Below, one piece after another: positions 9,187 to 18,461 of a DNA stretch of 64,000 nt. The translations under genes were made by a program, and so were the position numbers. Below the pieces are notes generated by a model. That model made no database searches, had not been told where the DNA came from, and worked only from the letters and a program-made list of their open reading frames with translations. The stretch is from CAVTYH01 sp963738835 (GTDB taxonomy: Bacteria > Planctomycetota > Planctomycetia > Pirellulales > JADZDJ01). The first letter of the stretch is position 1; each line of letters starts with the position of its first letter. Location of the stretch: NCBI GenBank assembly GCA_963738835.1, contig CAVTYH010000007.1, forward strand, positions 194,881-258,880, given 5' to 3'.

Positions 9187-9561
9187 TCAAACGGCGCGGG
9201 GCGATGGCGGCTCCGGCGAAAGTTCGTATTCTACGGCCGCGGGAGTGTCTGCCGATTCTGTTTGCGCAGTCGACGGCTCCGGCTCGCTGACCACCTCGAT
9301 CGGCGCCAACACGGGCTTAGAGAGCACTGGTATTGGAGCAATAGATGTCGCGGCAACCGCAGCGCTGATGGAATCGCTAACTTGTTCTGTCCGTGATTCG
9401 ATTTGAGCCCTGTGCTCATGGGCGTCAGGCTCAAAATAATGGACGACAATTTCTTCAAGCTCACCAAGCCGGGTGTTAGTCGCCCCCAATTCGCGACGCA
9501 TTTGCTCGAGCTGTTCACGCAGCCGAGCCAGTTCGGCGGGGTCGAAGATTGGTGCAGCCAT
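9187..9561 (-). CDS. DUF2339 membrane protein, N-terminal coiled-coil part (frameshifted)
   Basis: Cytoplasmic N-terminus of the DUF2339 protein. Residues 8-40 (LARLREQLEQMRRELGATNT) form a coiled coil, followed by a proline/alanine-rich acidic linker. This arrangement, coiled coil then linker then IDWExLIGG and membrane helices, is usual in the family. One extra base near 9190 separates it from the next piece. Confidence 0.6.
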   Translation of the reverse strand: MAAPIFDPAELARLREQLEQMRRELGATNTRLGELEEIVVHYFEPDAHEHRAQIESRTEQVSDSISAAVAATSIAPIPVLSKPVLAPIEVVSEPEPSTAQTESADTPAAVEYELSPEPPSPRAV

Positions 9562-9819
9562 GGGCGAAATCCTTCCTTAATCCGAAAGGTCGCACAATTT
9601 CTCCGCTGTATGTTTGCGGCCCATGCTCCGATCCAGTTGCATGGACGACCGCATCTGGCACAATGAGTGGTCCGTGACGGCTCCTGCGTCACACGCCGGA
9701 CGGAAAAATCGTTAAAAAAGTGCGCGGCCAACTGTTACCGGGCACGAGCAGCCAGCCGTTTTGACCGATCACCACACACGCTCTCATCGCTAACCTGTCT
9801 TCCCCCAAGGAGTAACCGC

Positions 9820-10818
9820 ATGGCACGGCCAGTTACCTTGTTCACCGGCCAATGGGCCGATTTGTCGCTTGATGTGTTGGCAAAAAAAGGGCGCGAATTC
9901 GGCTACGATGGCTTGGAGCTGGCCTGCTGGGGCGATCATTTCGAAGTCGAGAAAGCGCTGGCCGAGCCAAAGTATTGCGCTCAGCGGCGCGACCTGCTGG
10001 AGAAAAACGATTTGCAGGTGTTCGCTATCAGCACACACCTCGTGGGCCAAGCGGTGTGCGACATGATCGACGAGCGACACAAAGCCATTCTGCCGCCGCA
10101 CGTGTGGGGCGATGGCAAGCCGGAAGGCGTGAACCGTCGCGCTGCCGAGGAAGTAAAGAACACGGCCCGCGCGGCGCAGAAGCTGGGCGTCAGCGTGGTG
10201 AATGGATTCACGGGGTCGTCGATTTGGCATTTGCTGTACTCGTTCCCGCCGGTGCCGCCGAAGATGATCGACGATGGCTACCAGCAATTTGCCGAGCGGT
10301 GGAACCCGATTCTCGACGTGTTTGGCGAGCGCGGCGTGCGTTTTGCGCTAGAAGTGCATCCAACCGAAATCGCCTTCGACATCTATTCGGCACAGCGCAC
10401 GCTGGAAGCGATCGGACATCGCGAAGAATTCGGTTTCAATTTCGATCCTAGCCATTTGCACTGGCAGGGAGTCGATTCTGTGGAATTCATCCGCGCATTT
10501 CCGGATCGGATTTATCACATGCATGTGAAAGACGCCATCACGCTGCTGAACGGTCGCACGGGAATTCTCGGCAGCCATTTGAACTTCGGCGATCCGCGCC
10601 GCGGCTGGGAGTTCCGTTCGCCGGGACGCGGCACGGTCAATTTCGAAGAGATCATCCGGGCACTGAACCAGATTGGCTACAACGGCCCGCTCTCGGTGGA
10701 ATGGGAAGACTCTGGCATGGACCGCGAACACGGCGCCCGCGAGGCCTGCGAGTTTGTGAAGAAGCTCGATTTCACGCCGAGCAACGTGCAATTCGACGCG
10801 GCGTTTGAAAAGAAGTGA
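9820..10818 (+). CDS. Sugar phosphate isomerase/epimerase (xylose-isomerase-like TIM barrel)
   Basis: 332 residues, intact. The start is fixed by a good AAGGAG ribosome-binding site at 9807-9812. The fold is a xylose isomerase-like TIM barrel; the expected metal-binding positions are visible on successive strands: Glu in ALEVHPTE, Asp in FNFDPSHLHW, His in YHMHVKD and Glu in LSVEWEDSG. Proteins of this group isomerise or epimerise sugars or inositol derivatives, and planctomycetes carry many copies. The exact substrate cannot be told. No operon partner. Confidence 0.85.
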   Translation: MARPVTLFTGQWADLSLDVLAKKGREFGYDGLELACWGDHFEVEKALAEPKYCAQRRDLLEKNDLQVFAISTHLVGQAVCDMIDERHKAILPPHVWGDGKPEGVNRRAAEEVKNTARAAQKLGVSVVNGFTGSSIWHLLYSFPPVPPKMIDDGYQQFAERWNPILDVFGERGVRFALEVHPTEIAFDIYSAQRTLEAIGHREEFGFNFDPSHLHWQGVDSVEFIRAFPDRIYHMHVKDAITLLNGRTGILGSHLNFGDPRRGWEFRSPGRGTVNFEEIIRALNQIGYNGPLSVEWEDSGMDREHGAREACEFVKKLDFTPSNVQFDAAFEKK

Positions 10819-10966
10819 GCACAGATCGCGACGACGAGACGCTGAGCGTTACGACCCAAATCGTTAGTTGCCGCCACAGGCACGCCCGACCAAGTTCAGG
10901 GCTTTAACCTCTTGAACTTGTGCATGAAGGACGTAATTTGCACAGTCACGAGCCAGGAAAAATCCA

Positions 10967-12631
10967 ATGTCGATTTCAATCTTGCTTGGACTGTTACTGG
11001 CCTTGCTTCTCGTACAGATTCTTGTGTCCGCCGGCTCGATTTGGATCGTGGCGAAGATTCTGCGCGTCGGCGGAACAACTTTCAGCACGTGTCTTAGAAT
11101 TACAGGCTGCGTTTTTGCCGTAAATCTGCTTGCACTGCCGATCACCATCTGGCTGTCGAACCAGGGAGTTGCCGGCGCGATTATTAATAATGCGGTTTTC
11201 GCGCTTGTTCTGCTTCTTGCGACAACCATCGGCGTTTTGGTCGTCTATTGGTGGATATTCAAGCGTGGTTTGCAATGCTCGGGCAAGAAGGCGGTCGCGG
11301 TCACGACAATTTGGTTGCTAGTCAGTACTTCGATCGGCTTAGGTCTGGCATTCACTTTTAGGAAGTATGCCTGCGAAGCGTTTGTCGTGCCCAGTGGGTC
11401 CATGGCTACCAATATCATCGGAACGCACTGCAACGTAGTCTGCGAGAATTGTGGATACGAATATTCCGTCAGCATGTCCGATCGGTTCGATGAAAAAGGA
11501 CGGATGCGTCAACTGGTCGGAATTAAACACGCCACTTGCCCCAATTGTGGTCATGGCGCCGACCTGGATGATCTTGCAGACATTGCGGGAGGCGATCGTG
11601 TGATCGTCGATAAAGCGTCTTCGCCAAAGCGCTGGGATGCAGCCGTCTATCGACAGCCACAAGATCGGTCGATTTTTTACGTGCATCGGCTCGTCGGGCT
11701 TCCAGGTGAAAACTTCGCCATAGCCGATGGCGATGTTTTTATCGATGGCACGCGATTGTCGAAGAAGCCGGACGAACTGCTCGATTTGTGGTTTCCCGTA
11801 CATGACACGAGTTTCATTCCCAAAACGACTGACGAGAACGCGCCGCGCTGGGAATCGGAGAATGGTCATTGGAAATCTAACAAAAGGAGTTGGAGCTTCT
11901 CTGGCGCAGCCGGTGGCTCTGGGAGTTTGAAATTTCAAGGCAAGCTGACCGATCGTTTGGCGTATAACGCACAGACCATTGGTGGATTCATGGGAGACGT
12001 CGAAGCGGAAGATACACCCGTGGGCGACATTCAAGTGGTTTGCAATGTCGCGCATTTCAGCGGAGAAGGACCCTGGGAAATTCTCTGGGAATTCGATGGC
12101 CGCACGGTGAAATGCGAACTGCTGCCTAATCGCAAAGTCACTCTGACTGCCCAGTGGCAGAATCAGCCGAAGGGCAATGCATCCGACGCACTCACTTCCA
12201 GCGGCCAGTTGCCGAAGGACGCGGCAGGCTCAAGCATCGGCCTGGCGGTTCGAGACGGATTTGCCTACGTGCTCGAAAATGGCCGGCCATGCCTTTCACT
12301 TCAGATTGCTTCGCCGCAGCTCGAAGATGTTCCGCGGCATCTGGCTTTATCTTCTGGCACTCTGTCGGTCCAGGCCGAAAACTGCGAACTGGTGATCGAA
12401 CGCATCCAGATTGCACGTGATGTCTATTATGTGCATCCTGATGGTCCTGGTAAGTTTTTGGCTTGGGAGCGGTACTCCAAACAACTGGGCTCAAACGAAT
12501 GTTTCTTGCTCGGCGATAACAGCACCCGTGCCGCCGATTCCCGCTACCGAGGGCCAAGCCAGATGAACGACATCATCGGCATCGCTCGTTTTCGCTACTG
12601 GCCACCAAACAGGTGGCATGCTTTTCATTAA
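10967..12631 (+). CDS. lepB: Signal peptidase I, large form with zinc ribbon and His in the catalytic-base position
   Basis: 554 residues, intact. Four N-terminal membrane helices (about 1-130) precede the S26 protease domain. Box B is VPSGSMATN, with the predicted nucleophile Ser145. Two CxxC pairs (CENCGYEY about 159-164, CPNCGHGAD about 191-199) form a zinc ribbon inserted right after it. GDRVIVDK follows, then YVHRLVGLPGE (box D), and after a large beta-rich insertion (about 270-470) the box E motif LGDNSTRAADSRYRG. In standard bacterial enzymes the catalytic Lys sits where this protein has His240; His at this place is known from the ER-type branch. The enzyme should cleave signal peptides at the outer face of the inner membrane, possibly with a Ser-His pair. 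The family usually has a Pro after the SGSM motif, which is absent here. Confidence 0.85.
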   Translation: MSISILLGLLLALLLVQILVSAGSIWIVAKILRVGGTTFSTCLRITGCVFAVNLLALPITIWLSNQGVAGAIINNAVFALVLLLATTIGVLVVYWWIFKRGLQCSGKKAVAVTTIWLLVSTSIGLGLAFTFRKYACEAFVVPSGSMATNIIGTHCNVVCENCGYEYSVSMSDRFDEKGRMRQLVGIKHATCPNCGHGADLDDLADIAGGDRVIVDKASSPKRWDAAVYRQPQDRSIFYVHRLVGLPGENFAIADGDVFIDGTRLSKKPDELLDLWFPVHDTSFIPKTTDENAPRWESENGHWKSNKRSWSFSGAAGGSGSLKFQGKLTDRLAYNAQTIGGFMGDVEAEDTPVGDIQVVCNVAHFSGEGPWEILWEFDGRTVKCELLPNRKVTLTAQWQNQPKGNASDALTSSGQLPKDAAGSSIGLAVRDGFAYVLENGRPCLSLQIASPQLEDVPRHLALSSGTLSVQAENCELVIERIQIARDVYYVHPDGPGKFLAWERYSKQLGSNECFLLGDNSTRAADSRYRGPSQMNDIIGIARFRYWPPNRWHAFH

Positions 12632-13206
12632 TTGCAAGTGCGAGCCGCTGGAGTGATGGCCCAGTTACGGTCTTTATTTTTATACATAGGTACAGTATAA
12701 TTCAGGCCTGAAGCTTAGAGAGCTTGCAGCCTCTGGGCCTGCGCGACGTAACCACGGCTACTCAAAGCGTTTTCTCAGCGCCCGCTAGCCGGCTGGCAGC
12801 CGAATGTATGACGCAGAACATCACGACAAAACTGGAATCAACCATCACGCGATGTAAATCGGCAATGCCACGGAAGTTGCGGGCGATTAAACCTACACGG
12901 CGTTCCGCGAAATATGACAATTCACGCGTTAAACCGCATTTAAACATGATCTTATCGCGACATAATTCCAACCTATTTTGTCGCGTTGGCCACGACGAAG
13001 CCACGGGATTTTTCGTACCAGAGGGAGATCAATGCCGACAAAAGTCGGCAATTGTGTCCACAAATAATGAGGCCCCCAGCGCAAGCGACAAAATTCAAGA
13101 GGCCGTAAATTGTCGAGCGAAGTCTGCCTCGGACGCGCGTCAATTTCGAAATCGCGGCGACAAAACTCGGCGCGTTAGGTCGCCGCGGCGATGGTACACT
13201 GGAAAT
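12632..13206. other. Non-coding stretch upstream of the DUF1570 protease
   Basis: 575 bases without a convincing gene. A TATAAT box lies at 12696-12701 in an AT-rich context (no clear -35), and a small hairpin with arms TGCCGAC/GTCGGCA lies at 13033-13050. One frame stays open through the stretch into the protease gene, but its translation is compositionally unlike the protein. A long 5' leader for the protease is possible. Confidence 0.35.
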
Positions 13207-14757
13207 ATGGTTGCCTTTGCGAGTTTCCGCCGCCGCAGTACGAACCGGCATTTACATGCCGTCGTCGTATGCTCGGCGGCGATGTTCTTAATGGCGGTCG
13301 TGGCCCCACAGGTCATAGCGGCGGAAAGTGCCACTGCGAAGCGATCGCAGCTTTACGCCGATTATTCGGCACAGCTGAAGGAATTGGCCGCGTGGTGCGA
13401 TTCCAACTCGCTCGCGCATCAAGCGGAGTTCACGCGGGCCTGGTTGCCGAAGCGTGATCCGATGATGGATTATGTGTTCACGTTGCCCGAAAGCAGTGCG
13501 GCGCCTAGCACGCTGGTCAATTCGACCGCAGCGCAGCAGTGGTGGAGCCGATTCAGCGAATTCCGCCATCAGCAGGCAGAAAAGCTGATCGATCTGGCCG
13601 ATGCCGCGCTCAAAGCCAAACAGCCGGCGCTGGCATTTGAGCTAGTGCGCGAAACCGTGCGCGAAAACCCGGATCACGAGCGCGGCCGGAAAATTCTCGG
13701 CCAGCAGCGCGAACAAGATCGTTGGGTCAGTGCCGAAACCGCGCGACGAATGCGGGCCGGTCAGGTGTGGAGCGAGAAGTTTGGCTGGCTGACGGCCGAT
13801 CAGTTGCCGCGCTACGAACGTGGCATGCGATTTTACCGGGGTCGGTGGGTCGAGGCCGCCGAAGACGCCCGCTTGCACAGCAATATCCGCAATAGCTGGC
13901 GCATCGAGACCGATCATTATTCGGTTGAAACCAACCACAGCCTGGAAGAAGGGGTGCGGCTGGCCGAGCGGCTGGAAAAGTTGTTCGACGTCTGGCAGCA
14001 AACGTTCCTCACCTACTACACTCCGCCGGGAGAAATCGACCGCTGGTTTGCAGCGCGCAGCGAAGCGACAAGCGCCGATTCAAAGGCCAGTGGTAAATCG
14101 TTTGGTAGTGCCGCGCCGCGAAAGTTGTTTGAAATCGTGTTTTTCCGCAACAAGCAAGAATATGTCGAGTTCTTGCAGCAGGCCGAGCCGCAAATCGGCA
14201 TGTCACTGGGCTTTTATTCTGACCGCGCGAAAACGGCGTACTTCTTTGCCGGCGACGAACAGTACGACGGCACGTTGTATCACGAGGCCACGCATCAGTT
14301 GTTTCGCGAACTGCGGCCCAGCGCCATCGATCCGGGCCGGAAAAATAATTTTTGGATCGTCGAGGGCATCGCTTGCTACATGGAATCATTCGCCGAGCAC
14401 CAGTTGCTTGCCGACGAACCGTATGGATCGTACATCACCATCGGCGGCGAAAACGCCGGCCGTGTGCCGGCGGCACGCAAGCGGCTGCTCGAAGACAACT
14501 TCTATGTGCCGCTGCGCGAGCTGGTTGGCTATGGCATGACCGCTTTGCAACACGAGCCACGCTTGCCGATGATTTACAGCCAGAGCACCGGCCTGGCGCT
14601 ATTTCTGATGCACGCCGACGGCGCTGGCTATCGACCGGCGCTCATGGATTATCTCAGCGCCGTCTACACGGGCCATGCCAATCTCGACACGCTGGAAAAA
14701 CTGACCGGCCAGCGCTATGAAGAACTCGATCGGCAATATCGCGCGTTCCTGAAGTGA
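13207..14757 (+). CDS. Secreted DUF1570-type zinc metalloprotease
   Basis: About 516 residues. The ATG at 13207 is followed within 15 residues by a signal peptide (VVVCSAAMFLMAVVAPQVIAA), which decides the start although the frame is open further upstream. The C-terminal half has the metalloprotease motif HEATHQLF and, about 30 residues on, VEGIACYMES supplying a likely third ligand, as in DUF1570 (gluzincin-like) proteins. A helical region with TPR-like character (ALAFELVRETVRENPDH) precedes it, as does the planctomycete pattern GWLTADQLPRYERGMRFYRGRW (cut here as a description: Gly-Trp-Leu-Thr start, Gly-Arg-Trp end). Substrate unknown; it acts outside the cytoplasm. Confidence 0.8.
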   Translation: MVAFASFRRRSTNRHLHAVVVCSAAMFLMAVVAPQVIAAESATAKRSQLYADYSAQLKELAAWCDSNSLAHQAEFTRAWLPKRDPMMDYVFTLPESSAAPSTLVNSTAAQQWWSRFSEFRHQQAEKLIDLADAALKAKQPALAFELVRETVRENPDHERGRKILGQQREQDRWVSAETARRMRAGQVWSEKFGWLTADQLPRYERGMRFYRGRWVEAAEDARLHSNIRNSWRIETDHYSVETNHSLEEGVRLAERLEKLFDVWQQTFLTYYTPPGEIDRWFAARSEATSADSKASGKSFGSAAPRKLFEIVFFRNKQEYVEFLQQAEPQIGMSLGFYSDRAKTAYFFAGDEQYDGTLYHEATHQLFRELRPSAIDPGRKNNFWIVEGIACYMESFAEHQLLADEPYGSYITIGGENAGRVPAARKRLLEDNFYVPLRELVGYGMTALQHEPRLPMIYSQSTGLALFLMHADGAGYRPALMDYLSAVYTGHANLDTLEKLTGQRYEELDRQYRAFLK

Positions 14758-15012
14758 CGGCCAATTTTGCTGTGTTATCACATGGTGCAAATCGCTGGAA
14801 CGAAAATCTGTTTGTTAGAAATCTAGCGCTGATCAAACAAATCAGGTGCTTGCGCAACGCTATCACATTCGACTGTGAACGTCTCGTTAGCGCGCTAATC
14901 GCATCTTAGCGCAAGAGACACGCGATTCTTAACCGCAGCTTATCGCTTGCTCATCTTGGCCTGTCAGATTGTCGCGAACTCAACTCGCGACTCTTTCAGG
15001 AAAACCAAACGA

Positions 15013-16197
15013 ATGGATGCCAAGCACCGCTGGTCTGATAGGGCGCAGGCAGCGCTGCCATCTGCTACGCGGTTGCCCGGTGTTGGGATCGACCGGGGTT
15101 TCACCCTGGTCGAATTGTTAGTGGTCATTTCGATCATTGGCATTTTGGTGGCGCTTACGATGCCGGCGTTGTCGTCGGCCCGAGAAAGTGCTCGATCGGC
15201 CACGTGCAAAAGCAATTTACGCCAGTTTTATATGGGTCTTTCGGCCGTCGCCGAGCGCAAGAAAATCTGGTGTACGGGCGCATTCGACTGGAAGCGCGAT
15301 GGCTGCGTGACGGAAATCGGCTGGGTCGCCGACCTTGCGAACATGGGAATCTTGCCGGGGAAAATGTTGTGCCCCTCCAACGCTGAATCGATTAGCGCCA
15401 CCTACGACAGCCTGCTGAACGAAACCGATCCAGCAACCTTCAGTTGCAAAAGCAACAAATCTGGCAGCCCGGCGTCGAATTTTCCCGATGGATCGCCGAA
15501 AGTGAATCCTTGCCGCAAGCTCCTGGGCGATTATCCGGGCTCATCGGGAGTTATGCCCGCCGATGATGCGCGCCGGGCTTTCGTAGAAGAGGCGATTTAC
15601 AACGCGGGCTACAACACCAATTACGCGGCCACTTGGTATCTCGTGCGGAGCGACGTGATGCTCGACGATCACGGCAATTTGCGCAACACGGCGGGTAGCG
15701 CCTGCACCACGGCGGTGAGTCCGTTGGAACGGCATTGCACTTCGGGGCCATTGCGGCAGGCCAGGTCCGATTCATCCGGCGTCGCCTCCAGCGTGATCCC
15801 GTTTTTCGGCGATGCGGGAACGACCAGCAAGTTCCTGACCGCATCAGTCGGACCGCATGCGGCGGGCCAGCTAATGCTGGAATCGTTTACGCACGGCCCC
15901 ATCAGTAAGTCGACCGGCGCATTGCCGACATTTTCTGCAACGACAACCTACGACGGCCCCAGCGGCTGGTGGGCTGGCTGGAAAGACACGTTGCAAGATT
16001 ACCGTCAGTTTGGCGTACCGCACGCCAACACGTGCAACATCTTGTTTGCCGACGGCAGCGTGCGCGATTTCCGCGACAACAATCGTGACGGACTGTTGAA
16101 CGAAGGCTTTCCGGCGGGCTACGGTTTTGCCGACGACACCGTCGATTTACCGGCGAGTGATGTATTCAGCAAATATCACTTGTCGGTGGACGATTGA
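15013..16197 (+). CDS. DUF1559-type pseudopilin-like secreted protein
   Basis: 394 residues. The N-terminus carries a type IV prepilin-like signal: RGFTLVELLVVISIIGILVA, with cleavage expected after Gly and a Glu at position +5. The rest matches the planctomycete DUF1559 family, including the C-terminal block CNILFADGSVRDF. Cysteine-rich patches (KRDGCVTEIGWVAD, MLCPSN) are shared with the neighbour at 16362. These proteins are thought to be processed by a prepilin peptidase and handled by a type II secretion/type IV pilus-like machine; their role is not settled. The long N-terminal extension of about 27 residues before the signal is somewhat unusual, and no strong ribosome-binding site is seen. 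Confidence 0.85.
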   Translation: MDAKHRWSDRAQAALPSATRLPGVGIDRGFTLVELLVVISIIGILVALTMPALSSARESARSATCKSNLRQFYMGLSAVAERKKIWCTGAFDWKRDGCVTEIGWVADLANMGILPGKMLCPSNAESISATYDSLLNETDPATFSCKSNKSGSPASNFPDGSPKVNPCRKLLGDYPGSSGVMPADDARRAFVEEAIYNAGYNTNYAATWYLVRSDVMLDDHGNLRNTAGSACTTAVSPLERHCTSGPLRQARSDSSGVASSVIPFFGDAGTTSKFLTASVGPHAAGQLMLESFTHGPISKSTGALPTFSATTTYDGPSGWWAGWKDTLQDYRQFGVPHANTCNILFADGSVRDFRDNNRDGLLNEGFPAGYGFADDTVDLPASDVFSKYHLSVDD

Positions 16198-16361
16198 GCT
16201 TTGTACGACAACGACCATCAAGAGAAAGGAGGTGCAGCCGACATCTGAAGCCATCAAGCATCGTAACCGCCGCACGTGATTGTGCGTGGGCAACAGTCGG
16301 TAGAGATAGGCATGATATCGAGTATTTTCTAAGGAAACGAACTATCGTGGGAGAATCAGGA

Positions 16362-17639
16362 ATGAAAAGTCAGCAGCGAAAAATTAGCGGTTTTACACTG
16401 GTGGAGATGTTGGTGGTGATCACCATCATCGCCATTTTGGCGGCCTTGTTGCTGCCGGCACTGGGGGCAGCGCGGGAAGCAGCCCGCGGCACGCAGTGCA
16501 AAGCGAACTTGCGTCAGTTCTTCATCAGCGTTTCGACCTTCGCCGATCGTGACCCGCAGACGAAGTTTGCCAGCTCGGGGGCGTGGGATGGCAAGCGTGA
16601 TGGTTGCTTGGATAGCTATGGCTGGGTGGCCGACATGGTGAATGCCGGCGCCGGTAAGCCCGCCGAAATGCTTTGCCCCAGCAATCCCAACACGGCGTCG
16701 GAAAAATACAACGATTATTTGGGCGTCGCGACGGTCCCTGCGGCCGACGGGGGTGATCCTGCCAAAGTCGCGTGCGGCGCCTGCTCGGCGGCCGTGTATG
16801 GCGCTGCTACCGATAAGGCTCAGTGGCTCGCCGATAATCTGCTCAACAAGGGTTACAGCACCAACTACATGACCACTTGGTTCTTTTCGCGAACCGGTCC
16901 CAGACTAAACATCGTCCCTACCGTGACGGGCGGCAACCTCACCGCCATGGTGATCAACTATCCGGCCGGTGCGGCTCCCATTAACTCGATTAAGGGGGTG
17001 CTCGGAACTCGCAATGCGCTAACTCGAAACATTGTCGATCGAAGCCCGCAGAGCTCGACAACCATTCCGATTATGGGCGATGCCAATCCGGGTGATCAGA
17101 AAGAAGCCTTCCTCGAAGCTGACATTAAGGGTCCGGACGGAGTTACGGTCACACTGGCGGCTGGTTCGCGCTTGGTGGAAAGCTTCAGCGATGGTCCGTG
17201 CGCCCGAGTTGCCCTCGCCGGCAAGCTCGATCCTTGGGGCAAGAACACCGATAAGATTGCCCTGGATGCATCGAATCTGAATACTACGCCAACTTATGCC
17301 GTCAATGTTTACCAAGACGAACAGGGATCGCCCGGCGTGCCGCCGAAGGCAACCCTCGATAATTTGCAAGATTATCGCGACTTCGGACCGGTGCATGGTG
17401 GCGGCAAAGGTGCCGGCTGCAACATTTTATTTGCTGACGGCAGTATCAAAACGTTCGTCGACATCAACGGCGACGGTTACTTGAACCCTGGTTTTGACAT
17501 CAGCACCAACAATACGACGATTACCCAATTCCAGGGGACCGGTTACACGGACAACATTGTTGAACTTGACCGCGCGGCGGTGTTTTCCGGCGTGTTTCTG
17601 GACCGCGTCAATCTGAATAAGCTCAACCTCGATCAATAA
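16362..17639 (+). CDS. DUF1559-type pseudopilin-like secreted protein
   Basis: 425 residues, paralogue of the gene just upstream (165 bases away). The signal SGFTLVEMLVVITIIAILAA starts at residue 9, and a GGGAG/AGGA-rich leader precedes the ATG. Shared features are the KRDGC...YGWVADM block, MLCPSNPN, and C-terminal NLQDYRDFG...CNILFADGSIKTF followed by a calcium-loop-like DINGDGYLNPGF. The tandem pair likely arose by duplication. A GC-rich hairpin 45 bases downstream probably ends the transcript. Confidence 0.85.
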   Translation: MKSQQRKISGFTLVEMLVVITIIAILAALLLPALGAAREAARGTQCKANLRQFFISVSTFADRDPQTKFASSGAWDGKRDGCLDSYGWVADMVNAGAGKPAEMLCPSNPNTASEKYNDYLGVATVPAADGGDPAKVACGACSAAVYGAATDKAQWLADNLLNKGYSTNYMTTWFFSRTGPRLNIVPTVTGGNLTAMVINYPAGAAPINSIKGVLGTRNALTRNIVDRSPQSSTTIPIMGDANPGDQKEAFLEADIKGPDGVTVTLAAGSRLVESFSDGPCARVALAGKLDPWGKNTDKIALDASNLNTTPTYAVNVYQDEQGSPGVPPKATLDNLQDYRDFGPVHGGGKGAGCNILFADGSIKTFVDINGDGYLNPGFDISTNNTTITQFQGTGYTDNIVELDRAAVFSGVFLDRVNLNKLNLDQ

Positions 17640-17683
17640 ATCGTCGTCAGAGCTGTTTTGATTCGTTGTTTAGTGATTCCGAT

Positions 17684-17712
17684 CCCGGAGCAGCCGCCTA
17701 AGCTGCTCCGGG
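17684..17712 (+). terminator. Hairpin terminator after the pseudopilin pair
   Basis: Perfect 10-bp stem (CCCGGAGCAG at 17684-17693 with CTGCTCCGGG at 17703-17712), extendable by two A-T pairs, with a 9-base loop. It sits between the pseudopilin stop and the next gene. Only a weak T-run follows (ATTCTTG). Confidence 0.6.
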
Positions 17713-17759
17713 ATTCTTGCGCTTCCGCACAATTTGTATCTCCGGCTGAGAAAAATGTG

Positions 17760-18461
17760 ATGCTTTGCTTTCACAGTCCACCGAATCTGCTTGGATGCCG
17801 GGCATCGCTTGTCTGGCTGATCGGATTGCTGTGCGCCATTGCCGTCTTCACCTGTGCCGGCTGTGATCGTGCCCCGTATGTTCCGCCGCCGCGGCTCGTG
17901 GAATATCCCGAGGAGGAAACTCCCGCGGCCGCTCCTGCAAAAACTGCAACGGTGCCAGCCAAGAGCGCTGTTCAGCCTGCGGCCAAGAAACCCGCTGTCG
18001 ATCCAAAAACAGTGGCGCCGGTATACATCGGACGTGATGACGATGGCCCGCAGTCGACTCAGGCTTCCGTGTCTAAGTCGGAATTTCCTTTAGACAACGC
18101 CGAGTGGCTCCCCGCCGATTTCAGAGCCGCCCGCCAAAAGCACTCTCCCAAATTATTGCAATCCGTCCGCCAACTAGGCCCGGGCAATGAGTTCAATCCA
18201 GATGCAGACGAGAACGCGCGCTTGCTCGGGGAACTGTTGGAACCCCTTCCCGCGCCGCCAGCAGTTGCACCGGTCGCAAAACGAGTGCCCATCGGATATG
18301 ACGATGTCGATGAGCCGCTCGTCACGACGGCGGTTACCATTCCTGGCTTGCGCAGATCATCGTCGAAACTTTGGGAATCAATGGCAGCACGGAAGCGCGC
18401 TCGGTGCTCAAGCGCATCCTCCTTGGCAACCAACCATGCGATCTGGACGATCGCACACTGA
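17760..18461 (+). CDS. Large lipoprotein, N-terminal part (frameshifted)
   Basis: Start of a lipoprotein: the signal LLCAIAVFTCAGC ends in a lipobox with the acceptor Cys at about residue 37. A proline/alanine-rich linker follows, then a globular region (NAEWLPADFRAARQKHSPKL). The conserved reading leaves this frame near 18345, where a missing base moves WLAQIIVETLGINGSTEAR into the frame of the next entry. Confidence 0.65.
   Translation: MLCFHSPPNLLGCRASLVWLIGLLCAIAVFTCAGCDRAPYVPPPRLVEYPEEETPAAAPAKTATVPAKSAVQPAAKKPAVDPKTVAPVYIGRDDDGPQSTQASVSKSEFPLDNAEWLPADFRAARQKHSPKLLQSVRQLGPGNEFNPDADENARLLGELLEPLPAPPAVAPVAKRVPIGYDDVDEPLVTTAVTIPGLRRSSSKLWESMAARKRARCSSASSLATNHAIWTIAH

Noticed and set aside
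12724..13206. Open frame extending the DUF1570 protease upstream by 160 codons
   Set aside because: The translation is unlike the protein, and the signal peptide starts at 13207.
16225..16233. Perfect Shine-Dalgarno-like AAAGGAGGT between the two pseudopilin genes
   Set aside because: No start codon follows at a workable distance and no short coding frame is visible, so it does not define a gene.
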